A stretch of 43,175 nt of DNA from Sphingomonadales bacterium (lineage in GTDB: Bacteria > Pseudomonadota > Alphaproteobacteria > Sphingomonadales > Sphingomonadaceae), in the NCBI GenBank assembly GCA_027489365.1, contig JAIXZV010000416.1:1-43175 (forward strand), written 5' to 3'. Each line of letters opens with the position of its first letter. The stretch's first letter is position 1. Positions 6,329-16,346 of the stretch are shown here, one piece after another. The translations under genes and the position numbers were made by a program. The notes under the pieces were generated by a model. It was not told the DNA's origin, did not search any database, and saw nothing but the letters and a program-made list of their open reading frames with translations.

Positions 6329-8326
6329 TCAGCGTGTACCCAGCAGACCCATGTCATGCGCCGGTACTCCGATGGTGCCCGCAGTGGGGTTGAAATACTT
6401 GATCGACGCCGTGTTGGCGGCAGAGCACCAGGCCCTGGTCACAACCCCATTCGGCACAGGATCGGTGAACGAGATCGGCGTGATCGTCACCTTGTCGCCC
6501 TGCTTCAGCCCCTGGATCGTCGTCGTGTAGGTAAACGCGCCTCCAGCCCCTAGCGAACCCGGGCTGATGGCATTGCCAGTTGTGAAAAACTGATCGCCAA
6601 CCGAGGGTGTTGCGAATCCCACCGAGCTGTTTTGTCCGATCGTTCCAGCGGTGTTGTTCGTCACAATCGCTACCCCGGTGCCGGCGGTGTTGACGAACGT
6701 GTTGCCGCCAATGGAAGCGCCTGTGACCGTGGCCGCCGCATCGTTGTAAAAGTTCTTTGTGTCAAACGCGCCAGAAAGAACATTCCCGTGAATTGCGACG
6801 TTCGTGCAACCGCCAGTCAGCTCAATGCACGAAAGTGTTGATCCGGCCCCCGCCCCGAGCAGACTGCCAACGTTGCCTGACATCACCAAACCGTTGACGG
6901 CGGTCAGCTTGGCCAGGCAGTTGACATTCGTGAAGCTGTTGCCCTGGATTGAAATGTTCTTGAGCTGATACGGCAGCGTGTTGTAGCCGTCGATAAAGAA
7001 GTTCAGGTTTGTCGCGGCTCTGTAGACCCGGTTGCTTTCGACAAGCAAGCCGGTAACGTTGTAGACCAGGATGGCCGAATTGGAGATGGCATAGAAGGTG
7101 TTCCCGCGGATTGAGCAGTTTGAAACCGCGTCCGTCGAGGTGGTGGTGCCCAGCACAATGCATGCCGTTGCCGACACGTCAAACAGGTTGTCGTGGATCA
7201 TCACGTCGTCGCTGTTTTGCAGCTTGATTGCTGCCGACTGAGGCGTGCCAAACGTGCAGTTCCTGATGCGGACGGAGTTGGAAGTACCCGCGGCCTTTGT
7301 GATGTTGATGCAGACACCGCCCGTGCCGCCGCCACCGTTGGCGGTCATCGTTAGGTCGTCCCATGACACCGATGCGCCCTGGGCAATCGGCTGCACCTTG
7401 AAGTGGTCCTTGGCTGCGGTGTACTGCAGCAGGCGGGCGCCTGTTGAGAATTCAGAGTGCCCCTCGCCCCGGATTGAGATTGGCTTGGTGATGATGAGAG
7501 CGTCGGTGAGCTTGTAAGTGCCACTGGGAAAGAACAGCTCCAACGGTCCGGCTGCCGGCGAATAGCTCCCGTAAGCTGCCGGGTCGATACAAGACTCGAT
7601 ATAGGTGATGGCCTTTTGGATGGCGGCCGTGTCGTCGGTGACGTTGTCACCCTTGGCGCCGAAGTCAAACACGCTAACGCGCTCGGCGTTCACGTCGTGC
7701 TGGGTCCGTGCGACAGATCCTGTCGCATTGAGCTTGACGCCGATGAGAGCGTCGCCCTTGATGGCGCTGGCGGTGTTGGCCAGGTCCAGCGCGAGGCCCG
7801 TGGCGCTGCCATTGACCGGCGCCACCGCAATGGCGCGCCCGGTAGAGTCAAAAGCGAGCAGTCGATCCGCTCGGCTCGCGGCCGGCGGCAGTATTGATCC
7901 AGCTGCATCGGTGGGCGAAAACACGAGCGCGCGGGCCAGCACCTCGCCCTGCTGCTGGATCTGAACGGCGAGGGCGTCCAGGCCCTGCTCGACGATCTCG
8001 GCGCGGTAGTTGCCGCCACTCGGCAGCTGAACACTCTGCTTGTATTCGACCGCCGTCAGGATAGTGAGGCTGTAACCGCTGGGCAGGGCTGTGGCGACGC
8101 CGGCCACCGCGTATTGCACCGAGCCGCCGGGCAACGCCACCTGGTCCGGGTTCACCGTCACAAGCACGGTGGAATCCAGAGTCAGCAGGGTCTCGTTGCC
8201 GTTGGTGTCCGCAATGGTGACGGCCACATCGGACTTGCTGAAGACCTTGAAACTGAAAGAGTAGCTGACGAGCGCACCCGTCCCGATGTACGGGCCGGCG
8301 CGGCGCGGCGTGCTGGGGATGGTCAT
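6329..8326 (-). CDS. Tailspike: T7 gp17-type N-terminal anchor plus pectate-lyase-like beta-helix
   Basis: A 665-residue receptor-binding protein. Residues about 1-150 resemble the T7 tail-fibre N-terminal domain that fixes the fibre to the short tail (R-R-A-G-P-Y, then F-S-F-K-V-F, and the I-V-E-Q-G-L-D helix). After a linker, residues about 217-240 carry the pectate-lyase-superfamily opening S-V-F-D-F-G-A-K-G-D-N-V-T-D-D-T. Many short I-x-G-N and V-x-I-x-x-N repeats follow, characteristic of a right-handed parallel beta-helix. Such spikes bind and often cut capsule or O-antigen. The 3' two-thirds look lower in GC than the flanking genes, consistent with exchange of the receptor domain. A conserved late motif (8378-8387) stands 52 bases upstream, suggesting its own promoter. 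Confidence 0.88.
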   Translation of the reverse strand: MTIPSTPRRAGPYIGTGALVSYSFSFKVFSKSDVAVTIADTNGNETLLTLDSTVLVTVNPDQVALPGGSVQYAVAGVATALPSGYSLTILTAVEYKQSVQLPSGGNYRAEIVEQGLDALAVQIQQQGEVLARALVFSPTDAAGSILPPAASRADRLLAFDSTGRAIAVAPVNGSATGLALDLANTASAIKGDALIGVKLNATGSVARTQHDVNAERVSVFDFGAKGDNVTDDTAAIQKAITYIESCIDPAAYGSYSPAAGPLELFFPSGTYKLTDALIITKPISIRGEGHSEFSTGARLLQYTAAKDHFKVQPIAQGASVSWDDLTMTANGGGGTGGVCINITKAAGTSNSVRIRNCTFGTPQSAAIKLQNSDDVMIHDNLFDVSATACIVLGTTTSTDAVSNCSIRGNTFYAISNSAILVYNVTGLLVESNRVYRAATNLNFFIDGYNTLPYQLKNISIQGNSFTNVNCLAKLTAVNGLVMSGNVGSLLGAGAGSTLSCIELTGGCTNVAIHGNVLSGAFDTKNFYNDAAATVTGASIGGNTFVNTAGTGVAIVTNNTAGTIGQNSSVGFATPSVGDQFFTTGNAISPGSLGAGGAFTYTTTIQGLKQGDKVTITPISFTDPVPNGVVTRAWCSAANTASIKYFNPTAGTIGVPAHDMGLLGTR

Positions 8327-8377
8327 GGGCGGGCCGCTCCAAGGAGATGCCCGAAAGTCTCAGCCGCGCGCAGCGGC

Positions 8378-8387
8378 TTATGCGCAC
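8378..8387 (-). promoter_or_regulatory. Putative late promoter motif, copy 4 (GTGCGCATAA)
   Basis: Minus-strand GTGCGCATAAG, directly after the stop codon of the 2068-residue gene and 52 bases before the tailspike ATG. GCGCA and TGCGC flank it as a short dyad. It matches copies at 23971, 29959 and 32015. CATAAG can serve as a -10 box, but no TTGACA-like -35 is seen, so an activator is likely. Inference from repetition. Confidence 0.6.
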
Positions 8388-8388
8388 C

Positions 8389-11300
8389 CTACTTGTTCTT
8401 GCTCTCCGGGCTCGCCACCCCGGTAACAAGGCCGCGTGCGGCGTCGGCTGTGCTGGTCGGGCTGATCATGCCCTGCTGCTCGCCGGCCAGGTAGCCCAGC
8501 GGTCGGGCGATGGCGCTGGCCGGCAGGCCGGTGGCGATGCTCACCAAGCTGGCCACGTCTCGCACCACGGTCTTGGCGTTGACCTGGTCGCCCTTGGCCA
8601 GCTTGTAGGCGTCGACCGGCACGCCGGCCGCTGCCTCCAACATGCTCACTGCGGGGCTTGCGCTGACCCGATCGTCGGCCGGGTTGGTGTTGAACCGGTT
8701 GATGGCGGCCGTGCCGAGCTGACCGACGAACGGCACCGCCGCCATCACGCCCTTGATCGTGCCCATCCCGAACACCGCGGCGATCCAGTCGTCCAGGTAG
8801 CCGTCGCCCTCGGGGTCGTCCGGGCCGCCCTTCATCGCCTGCGCGATGGCCTCGGCCACCCACAGCGGCACCAGCAGCCCCAGCATCACCACGCTGAAGG
8901 CCCGGCCGGCGCCCTTGCGCAGCCCCACCTCCTGCTGGATCTGCTTCAGCGCGGTGGCATTGGTGTTGGCCATCATGTTGAAGTAGCCGATGAACTGGGT
9001 GAACAGTCGCGCGTAGGCCGGGCCGGTCTCGATGCGGCTCACGTCCTCGGGCAGCGTGCTGCCCTGGGTCTGACGGATCACGCCGTCGGCGTAGTGCACG
9101 GCCTCCTGCTCACCCAGCCCCTTGGCCAGCGCGCCGTTGTAGGCGCTGGTCCAGATGATCGGGCCCATGGTGTTGTCCAGCGCCGACTGCAGGAAGTAGG
9201 CGTGCTTCGACGTCCAGGCCTGGGCGCGCTCTAGCAGGCTCGGATCCAGCAGGATGTCGTTCATGGCCTGGTTGATCGCCGTGATCTCGTTGTCCATGCG
9301 GTTGGCCATGAACGGGCTCAGGGCCGCCACGTCCTGGGCCATCTTCTTCGGCCCGTTGGCCACCATCTGCGCAGCCGCGCGCACCATGCTGCTCTTGAGG
9401 CCGTCGGCCTTGATCTTGGCGAAGGCGTTGCTGAAGCCCGTCACCTGCTGCAGCGCGTTGCTGACGTTCGCGAACATCAGCGACATGCCAGCGCGAGCAC
9501 GCATCACCGACAGCACCCGGCTGATCCGGCCGTCGCCGACGATGGGCGTCTCCACGATCTGGCGGGCCGAGCGGTTCAGCCAGGGCGTGAGCATGCCGGC
9601 GTAGATCGTCGGGTCGATCTTGTTCAGCGGCGAGCTCACCGCGGGCCTCGCCAGCAGCCGCTGCACGTCGCGCACGGCCGGCTCCATGTGGCTGAAGAGC
9701 AGCACCTTGTCGATGTGCTGGCCAATGGTGCGCAGGTCCAGGATCAGCGGCCGGTTGTATTCCGTGCGCGACTTGGTGAAACCCTTGTTGGTCGTCGGGA
9801 ACGAGTAGGCCATCGACTCGTTCTCGGCGTTCTGCAGGGCGCGCAGGTCGGCGTCGGGCACGATCCGGGTGTCGGCCTGGGCCGGCACATAGCCGCCGCG
9901 GTACTCACCGAAGGGCGTGCTGAAGGCCTCGGCCGTCACCTCGTCGAAGTAGCGGCCGAACACATCGCGATGGGCCTTCTGCGCGAGGGGCTTGGTCTGC
10001 TCCAGCAGATCCCACACGCCCTGCGCGAAGTCATAGTGCACCTTCGTCAGCACGCCGGTGTCCTGCATCCGCTTGACGAAGGCGTCCCACTTCGCCGTGT
10101 CCAGCGTGCCGTCGGCGTTCTCCGTCGCCCACTTGCGGCCCAGCAGCAGCTTGCGCTTGTTGGACTCGTTGCCGGTGTGCAGGATGGCGTGCAGCAGCTC
10201 GGCGTGGCCGATGCCGTTGTGCCCGCGGCCGAAGGTGTAGCCCTGCGGGCCCAGCTCGGGGGCCTGGATCAGGCCCTTCTGCAGGCTGGGCGCCACCGCG
10301 TCCACCAGCGCCTGGTAGGCCTTGCGGTACTTCAGGCGATCGGTGCGATAGGCCTCGGCCGCGAACTTCACCGGCTGGAACACCAGGCGCAGGAACGGGC
10401 CGCCATACTTGCCATCCATGCCCTCGGCCCACTGCTCGGTGCGCCGCAGTAGGCTGCCGGCGTGCTGCAGCCAGCGCGTGCGGATCTCACCCGGGGTGAG
10501 CGCGCCGGCCTCGCCCGGCAGCGCCGCGGGCACGCCCATGGCCTCCAGGCGGGCGTTGAGCTCGGTGGCCGCGTCGTCGATGTCCAGCAGGTTGCCGCCC
10601 ACCTCCATCATGCGGCTGCGCTTGGCCAGGTGCCACAGGCTTTGAATCTCCTCGTGCAGGCTCTGCAGCTGCTCGTAGGTGAGCGCGTTCAGCGGCTGGG
10701 CCAGCGCCAGGGCACCCTGCACGCTGGGCTGCAGCGCAGCGAAAAGCTGCGGATCGTGCTGCTCCACCTTGGCCAGGTACTCGGCCGCGCCCCGGGTGGC
10801 CGGGGTGTCGATGCCGTAGGCGGCCAGGATCGCGCGGGCGGCGTTGACGATGTCAGGGTCGCGCCCCTTCTCCACCGTCTTCTCGTTGCTGCCCTTGGCC
10901 ACCCGGGCGAAGAACTCCAGCACCTTCTTGCCGTCGGCCAGCGCGTCCATCGCAGCGCGAGCGGCTGCGTTGTTCAGCACTTGGTCGCGCTTGGCCTGCA
11001 CCGCTTCTTCGGTCTTGCCGGCGGCCGTGGCCTCTTGCCAAGCCTTGGCGGCACGACGTTCGGCCGCGGTGTGCTGCCAGGCCGTGGCGCGCAGGTCGCG
11101 TAGCGGGGTGCGAGCGACCACCCGGGCGCCGAACTGGCGCGCGGCCTCGGCCAGCGCGTTGACGGTGATGCGCGCGCCGGCAGCGTTGGTCTGGCCGGTC
11201 TCGGTGCGCTTGCCCAGCAGCTCGGCCTGGGCCTTCAGCTCCGTGGCCAGGGCCTTCGCGCGGGCCGCGTTGTGCACCGCCTCCAGGGCGGCCTCGGCGA

Positions 11301-14300
11301 TGGCGCGCGGGTCCACCAGATCGCCGTGCTGCTCCAGCATGCGCTGGTCGGTCAGGCCCTCGATGACGTCCTCGCGCTTGCCGAAAGCCTCAATGGCCTG
11401 CAGCATGGTCTGGGCGTCGGGGAATCCGTAGCTGTCCGCGACGACGGCCAGGTCCGCGTCGGTCGCGGTCTGGGCGTTCACCGGCTTGGGGTTCTCGCGG
11501 TCCCACTCGATTATGCGGGCCTGCACCTGGTTCTCAATGGCGCGCTTGTTCTTCGCCAGCAGCTGGCCCTTGGCCAGGCCCTGCACCTCGGCGTTGGCGG
11601 CGTAGAGCGCGGCGCGCAGCTCCTCGCGCACCTGGGCCTCGGCGGCCGCGCGCTGCTCCTTCCACTGAGCCGATGCGGCCGTGTAGTCGGGGTTGATCTT
11701 CAGCCTGTCAAGCGCGGCCTTGGCCTGCATCCCGGGCGATGCGTCCACCTCGGCGGTGACTTCTTCGCGCACGCCCTTGCGGGTGTCGGCGGCCTGGGCC
11801 TGCAGCTCCTTGAGCTTCTTGCTGCGGGCGTTCACGGCCCACTTCAGATCGCGGATCGACCGGGCCGTGAGCTTGTCCAGCGCCTCACCGGTGGCAGCTT
11901 CGTCGGGCACCATGCCCGCCACCTCCTCGGCTTGTTCGATCTGGTCCTGGCTGGCCAGCATGCGGTCCAGCACACCGCGCACCTCGTCGGAGAGCTGCGG
12001 CCCTTCGGTGTTGCCTGCGACGAACTGCTGCAGCGACCGGTAGACCGACAGCACCCAAGCCCGGAAGCGCCGGAACACCGGGGCCAGCTCCACGCTCGGG
12101 GCCTTGCCCTCGATGAGGTACTGCTCCACGCTCTCAGCAAAGCGCTCGTGATACGGCCGCTGCTGGTCCAGGGTCATGCCCTGCCACGTCGCGAGGTCGG
12201 CCACGCCGAACCATTTCAGCAGCTTGCCCATGTCCTCCTGTACCTCGGCCGGCGCGTCGGGCTGGCTGGCGATGTCGGCCATGACCTCCAGGAAGAAGTG
12301 GCCGGTCTCGTGGAAAAAGGTAGACAGGTCGGCCGTGGGCGACAGCGCCAGCTCCAGGTTCTGCGGGTTGAAGCTGCCGCGGGCCTGTTGGTTCAACTGC
12401 GCCGTGCCATCGGGCAGGAAGTGAACACGCCGCGCCCGGTTGGGGGCTTCGACCCGAAAGTCCTGGCGTCCATCTGGAAACTCGTCGTCCAGCACCAGCC
12501 GCGTTGGCTTGACCCGGAACGGGATGGCGGTGTCTCCGTACCCGGTATTGGTTTCTGCGGTGGTCGTGAAATAGAGATCGGGCTCACCCGCTGACTTGAG
12601 TTGACCGGTGCGCTTGATCTCCTTGGCGTTGGCCGCGCTGGTGTGGTGGTACACGGTGACGGTGCCGTCGGTGTTCAGCGGCAGGCCGGTCGCTTCGTCG
12701 ATCTTCCCGCTGGGTGTGCCGGCGCCTTGGGCAAGTTGTGTCGTCAGCCCGCCCTGCCCCGCCTGGCCGACGATGCGCAGCGGGTACTTCGCCGCGAACT
12801 CCTCGGGCGTCAGCCCGGTGCGCCCTGCCATCGTGGTGTAGAACGCGGCCGCCCAGGTGGCGTATCCCTCGTTCACCGCCTGACGGAACCGGCCCAGCGT
12901 GTTGAGCTGGTCCAGCAGCGACTGGCGCACGCGGTCGGTGCTCTCCTGCATGGCCTTCGCGTCCTGCGCCTGGGCCAGCACCCGCTGCGCCTCGGTCTCC
13001 AGGTACTGCGCGGCCTGCTCGCCGGCCTGCTTGGCCTCGGCCTGGCTCATCTCGTTGTTGCCCATGCGCGCGTGCTGCAGCAGGGTCTGCTCCAGCGGGG
13101 TGCCCTTCACCCCGGCCAGGAACTCGCCCACCGGCACGCGCACCTCGCTGCCAGCCTCGACGGCCGCGGCGATCTGGCCCTGGATGCTGGGCAGCGCCTT
13201 GGCGATGACCTCCGCGCCCAGGCCCGACTGCTGCAGGGTCTCGGCCAGGGTGCGCGCATCGAACCGCACCTCGGCGTCGCCGGCCATCTCGCCCAGCACC
13301 GCCTTCAGCTCCTCGGGGCTGCGCTCCATCAGTTTGGACTGGCCCACCAGGTCCAGCGCTTGGCCCAGCGCGTCGGCGCTGCGCTGCGCCTCGATGCTCT
13401 CGAAGCGCATGCCCATCACGCTCTCGGCCACCTTCTGGATGCCCTTCACGGCGCCGATCTGCGTGCTGCCGCCCACCAGCGTGGCAATGACTGTCTGGGC
13501 CAGCGCCTCGGGCTGCTCCTTCAGGAAGTCGGCCAGCGACTTCTCGGGGTTCAGGTTCGTCCACTCGTTGAAGTTCTGCCAGAGGGTGGCGGCCATCTCG
13601 CCCGGCACCTCCTTGGTGATCTCGTAGATCGCCAGCTTGGTGGCGCTGGCCCCGGCCTTGACGTTCTTCAGGAAGCCCGCAGCACCCAGGTACTTCTCGG
13701 TCAGCACTTCGGCCACCGCGTCCTCGGCGCCGTAGGCTGCGGCCCTGAACGGCATCAGCCCTGCGTCGCGTGCCTTTCCGTAGCTCTGGCCGCCCGTGGC
13801 CAGACCCATCAGCGCCAGCATGGCGCGCTCGCCGCCAGCCTGCAGGCCCACAGGCAGCAGCGCCAGGTTCTGGCCTGCCGACTGGAAGCCCGACATCACC
13901 GAGCGCTCGACGAAACCGGCGTCGGGAGTTGTGCCCTGAACCGCCTTCGCGAGGTCATCGGCCTGGCCGCCAAGGTAGCGCAGGAAACCCTCGGGCCCGA
14001 CGGTGCCGACGATCTGGCGCGTGGGCGTACCGGTGATCTTGGCCGCCACGTTGTCCAGGAACTGCAGGGCCTGGTCGGTCACGCCGAACACCGAGGCCGC
14101 GGCGTTGTAGAGGCCGGCGCTGGCGGCGGGCGCGCCTGAGGCAATGCTGCGCAGCGCGCGGCCGGCGTCGCTCGCCAGGCCACCGCGCGCTGCGCCCGGC
14201 GCGCTGACGAGGTACTTCACCGCCTCGCCGATCTTGGAGAGCGTGAAGCTGTCGTCGTGAGCCAGCGCCGCGAAATCCGCGTCGCTGTAGCGCTTCTCCA

Positions 14301-14595
14301 GCACCGGGTGGGTGCTGGCGTCGGCTTGGATCTGCTGCACCTTGGCCTGCTGCGCCAGGGCCGGCATCGCCTGCACCACGGCCGTGGGGTAGCCCAGATA
14401 GCCAGCCACTTTGCGCTGCGCGCTGTAATGGTCCGGGTTCACCGCCACCGCCTGGGTGAGGTTGCCGGTCAGGGCCGCGCGCTTGCGCTGGGCCTCGCTT
14501 TGCAGCAGATCCAGGTACTCGTTGCCTTCGGGCGTGGGTGCGGCGCCAGTGGCGGCCGGCGCGCCCTTGAGCATGTCCAGGTATTCGTTGGTCAT
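8389..14595 (-). CDS. Giant internal virion (ejection) protein with HExxH motif and LPD38-like C-terminus
   Basis: A 2068-residue virion protein in the position of T7 gp16, probably ejected into the cell with the DNA. The N-terminus carries a repeated N-E-Y-L-D-M/L-L motif (about residues 3-9 and 25-31). Around 640-720 there is a segment opening V-T-V-Y-H-H-T-S that resembles ADP-ribosyltransferase-like or polyvalent-protein domains. A zinc-metallopeptidase signature His762-Glu-Thr-Gly-His766 sits in F-F-H-E-T-G-H-F-F. Long Ala/Glu/Lys-rich helical regions follow (about 880-1300). The last 450 residues (N-V-S-N-A-L-Q-Q-V-T-G-F onward) resemble the LPD38 domain of large polyvalent phage proteins, with hydrophobic segments that may cross the membrane. 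No lysozyme or transglycosylase motif was noticed. Its ATG overlaps the 584-residue protein's stop. Confidence 0.88.
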   Translation of the reverse strand: MTNEYLDMLKGAPAATGAAPTPEGNEYLDLLQSEAQRKRAALTGNLTQAVAVNPDHYSAQRKVAGYLGYPTAVVQAMPALAQQAKVQQIQADASTHPVLEKRYSDADFAALAHDDSFTLSKIGEAVKYLVSAPGAARGGLASDAGRALRSIASGAPAASAGLYNAAASVFGVTDQALQFLDNVAAKITGTPTRQIVGTVGPEGFLRYLGGQADDLAKAVQGTTPDAGFVERSVMSGFQSAGQNLALLPVGLQAGGERAMLALMGLATGGQSYGKARDAGLMPFRAAAYGAEDAVAEVLTEKYLGAAGFLKNVKAGASATKLAIYEITKEVPGEMAATLWQNFNEWTNLNPEKSLADFLKEQPEALAQTVIATLVGGSTQIGAVKGIQKVAESVMGMRFESIEAQRSADALGQALDLVGQSKLMERSPEELKAVLGEMAGDAEVRFDARTLAETLQQSGLGAEVIAKALPSIQGQIAAAVEAGSEVRVPVGEFLAGVKGTPLEQTLLQHARMGNNEMSQAEAKQAGEQAAQYLETEAQRVLAQAQDAKAMQESTDRVRQSLLDQLNTLGRFRQAVNEGYATWAAAFYTTMAGRTGLTPEEFAAKYPLRIVGQAGQGGLTTQLAQGAGTPSGKIDEATGLPLNTDGTVTVYHHTSAANAKEIKRTGQLKSAGEPDLYFTTTAETNTGYGDTAIPFRVKPTRLVLDDEFPDGRQDFRVEAPNRARRVHFLPDGTAQLNQQARGSFNPQNLELALSPTADLSTFFHETGHFFLEVMADIASQPDAPAEVQEDMGKLLKWFGVADLATWQGMTLDQQRPYHERFAESVEQYLIEGKAPSVELAPVFRRFRAWVLSVYRSLQQFVAGNTEGPQLSDEVRGVLDRMLASQDQIEQAEEVAGMVPDEAATGEALDKLTARSIRDLKWAVNARSKKLKELQAQAADTRKGVREEVTAEVDASPGMQAKAALDRLKINPDYTAASAQWKEQRAAAEAQVREELRAALYAANAEVQGLAKGQLLAKNKRAIENQVQARIIEWDRENPKPVNAQTATDADLAVVADSYGFPDAQTMLQAIEAFGKREDVIEGLTDQRMLEQHGDLVDPRAIAEAALEAVHNAARAKALATELKAQAELLGKRTETGQTNAAGARITVNALAEAARQFGARVVARTPLRDLRATAWQHTAAERRAAKAWQEATAAGKTEEAVQAKRDQVLNNAAARAAMDALADGKKVLEFFARVAKGSNEKTVEKGRDPDIVNAARAILAAYGIDTPATRGAAEYLAKVEQHDPQLFAALQPSVQGALALAQPLNALTYEQLQSLHEEIQSLWHLAKRSRMMEVGGNLLDIDDAATELNARLEAMGVPAALPGEAGALTPGEIRTRWLQHAGSLLRRTEQWAEGMDGKYGGPFLRLVFQPVKFAAEAYRTDRLKYRKAYQALVDAVAPSLQKGLIQAPELGPQGYTFGRGHNGIGHAELLHAILHTGNESNKRKLLLGRKWATENADGTLDTAKWDAFVKRMQDTGVLTKVHYDFAQGVWDLLEQTKPLAQKAHRDVFGRYFDEVTAEAFSTPFGEYRGGYVPAQADTRIVPDADLRALQNAENESMAYSFPTTNKGFTKSRTEYNRPLILDLRTIGQHIDKVLLFSHMEPAVRDVQRLLARPAVSSPLNKIDPTIYAGMLTPWLNRSARQIVETPIVGDGRISRVLSVMRARAGMSLMFANVSNALQQVTGFSNAFAKIKADGLKSSMVRAAAQMVANGPKKMAQDVAALSPFMANRMDNEITAINQAMNDILLDPSLLERAQAWTSKHAYFLQSALDNTMGPIIWTSAYNGALAKGLGEQEAVHYADGVIRQTQGSTLPEDVSRIETGPAYARLFTQFIGYFNMMANTNATALKQIQQEVGLRKGAGRAFSVVMLGLLVPLWVAEAIAQAMKGGPDDPEGDGYLDDWIAAVFGMGTIKGVMAAVPFVGQLGTAAINRFNTNPADDRVSASPAVSMLEAAAGVPVDAYKLAKGDQVNAKTVVRDVASLVSIATGLPASAIARPLGYLAGEQQGMISPTSTADAARGLVTGVASPESKNK

Positions 14596-16346
14596 TTCGG
14601 CGGCGCGATGAGACCGGCCGCGCGAGACTGGCGCGCCAGGTACAGGCGCCGCACGTTGTCCTCGGTCGGGGCGTAGTCCGGGTTCTTCGGGTCGGTGGCG
14701 TACATGGCCTTCAGCGCTTCGCTGATCTTGGCCTTGTCGGCATCGGGCACCACCACGCGGCGGGCGTCATCCGGCGAGAGCTGGATCACCGGCAGCTGCT
14801 TGTTGAAGCTGAACAGGCCCGGGTCCACCGTGACCTGGCGGGCCAGCTCGCCCTGCATGAGCGCCATCTTCTCTTCGCGGGTCAGCGCCTGCTTCTTGGA
14901 CTGCTGCGCGATGTTGATGAGCTGCTCCACGCGGAACTGCAACTCACCCAGCGCCTTCTTCTTTTCGGGCGACTTCGCATTGAACGGGTCCAGGCCCATC
15001 TGCTCGGCGACGTGCTTGAAGTCGTCTGCATCCATGCGCGCCTCGGCGATGGCGCCCGGCTTTTGGAGGCTGTCGTAGCGGGCCAGCAGGTGCTGCGCGC
15101 CCTCGAAGCCGAACACCGAGCGGGTGGCCTCCACCTGGGGCCGCGTCATCTTCGCCAACACCTCGGGGTCGCCATAGCGCAGATAGGCGTCGCCGTTGTT
15201 CAACAGCAGCTGGCGCTCACGGCGCTGCTCGCGCGTGAACTCCCGTTGCTCGGCGGCCGCGGCGCGAGCCTCGCGGGCTGCTGCCTCGCTCTCGCGCTGC
15301 ATCGTGATCTTGTGCTGCTCTGTGGCCGGCAACGCAAGCCACTCGGGCGAGCGCATCACGCGGGCCATCGGGGCGCCACCGTCCAGCAGCGCGTAGATGG
15401 CGTTGGTGTTGCCGGCGTTGGTCTCGGCCTGCGCAGCGTTGTGTGCGGCTGCGCGCTCGCGCAGCGCAGCGATGGCGGCCTGCCGGCGGGGTGCGTCGTT
15501 GGGGTAGAGCTCGCGCAGGCGGGCTTCCATCTTGTCGATCTGCACCGGCTCGTTGTAGCCGCGCGGGCCGCTGCTTGCCCAGACTTCACCCGCGGCCTTG
15601 TCGCCGTCGTTGACCGCGCTGGTGGCGTTGATGGTCTTGGCAATTTCGTCGTGCCGGGTGCCGTCGATCTGGCCCTTGTTGGCGGTGAAGTACTCCTGCG
15701 CCTTGGTAGGGTCCACCTGGATCAGGCCGGCGATCACATTCGCGTGCAACGCCGTCGTGTACTTCATTTCGTTAGCCGCCACCCACTCTTTGGGCTTGCC
15801 GGTCGCGGCAGCGAACTCGCGCAGGTTGTTCTGGATGACGCTCACCGAGCCGGCCGCGGCCGCCGGGCCGCCGGCAGCACCGCGGCTCACCTCGGCCTGC
15901 AGCGACCCGTCCAGCGCTTCGGCGCGCGACCGGTCCAGCTCCTGGTTCTCGTGACGCGAAGCGCCGTCCAGAGCAGACATCTGGGACTGCATCAGGCTGC
16001 GACCCACCAGGCGCTTGGCCATGGGGCTGAGGTCTTTGCCGTAAGTCTCGGCCGCGCTCTTCCACCAGTCCTGCACCCGCTGGGCGTAGCCCTTGGCGTT
16101 CACGCCGCGGCTGGCCTCGGACTCTTTGGCGTTCCACTGGACCCAAGCCGTGTTGATGTCGGCTTGGGTGCGCCAGGCGGTGTCCTGGGCGTCTCGGATC
16201 TTTTCCCGGTAGAGGCCATCCGCGACATCGCTGGCGATGCCTGCAAGCTGGCGCCCATTGGCGCCAGTGTCAACAGGCTGCAGGTATCCACCCTGCAGCG
16301 CCGTCGATTCAACGCGCGGCCCGGTACTGAGCGGAACGGTAGCCAT
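14592..16346 (-). CDS. Internal virion protein (T7 gp15-like position)
   Basis: A 584-residue, mostly helical protein with high Ala, Glu, Gln and Arg content and no recognised catalytic motif. It starts L-S-T-G-P-R-V, then G-G-Y-L-Q-P-V, and contains long predicted coiled segments (for example R-E-S-E-A-A-A-R-E-A-R-A-A-A-A-E near 355-370). By order (nozzle, small proteins, this protein, giant protein) it corresponds to the second ejection protein of T7-like virions, which helps build the trans-envelope channel. The start codon immediately follows the previous stop, and its end overlaps the next ATG, so the three internal proteins should be made in linked amounts. Assignment is by position and composition. 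Confidence 0.75.
   Translation of the reverse strand: MATVPLSTGPRVESTALQGGYLQPVDTGANGRQLAGIASDVADGLYREKIRDAQDTAWRTQADINTAWVQWNAKESEASRGVNAKGYAQRVQDWWKSAAETYGKDLSPMAKRLVGRSLMQSQMSALDGASRHENQELDRSRAEALDGSLQAEVSRGAAGGPAAAAGSVSVIQNNLREFAAATGKPKEWVAANEMKYTTALHANVIAGLIQVDPTKAQEYFTANKGQIDGTRHDEIAKTINATSAVNDGDKAAGEVWASSGPRGYNEPVQIDKMEARLRELYPNDAPRRQAAIAALRERAAAHNAAQAETNAGNTNAIYALLDGGAPMARVMRSPEWLALPATEQHKITMQRESEAAAREARAAAAEQREFTREQRRERQLLLNNGDAYLRYGDPEVLAKMTRPQVEATRSVFGFEGAQHLLARYDSLQKPGAIAEARMDADDFKHVAEQMGLDPFNAKSPEKKKALGELQFRVEQLINIAQQSKKQALTREEKMALMQGELARQVTVDPGLFSFNKQLPVIQLSPDDARRVVVPDADKAKISEALKAMYATDPKNPDYAPTEDNVRRLYLARQSRAAGLIAPPK

Noticed and set aside
12601..14139. A 512-codon rightward open frame and similar ones at 15012-17099, 21232-23214, 28284-29489, 29994-31556 and 33687-35384
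   Set aside because: All are antisense shadows of strongly supported virion or replication genes with His/Gly/Arg/Val-biased composition.
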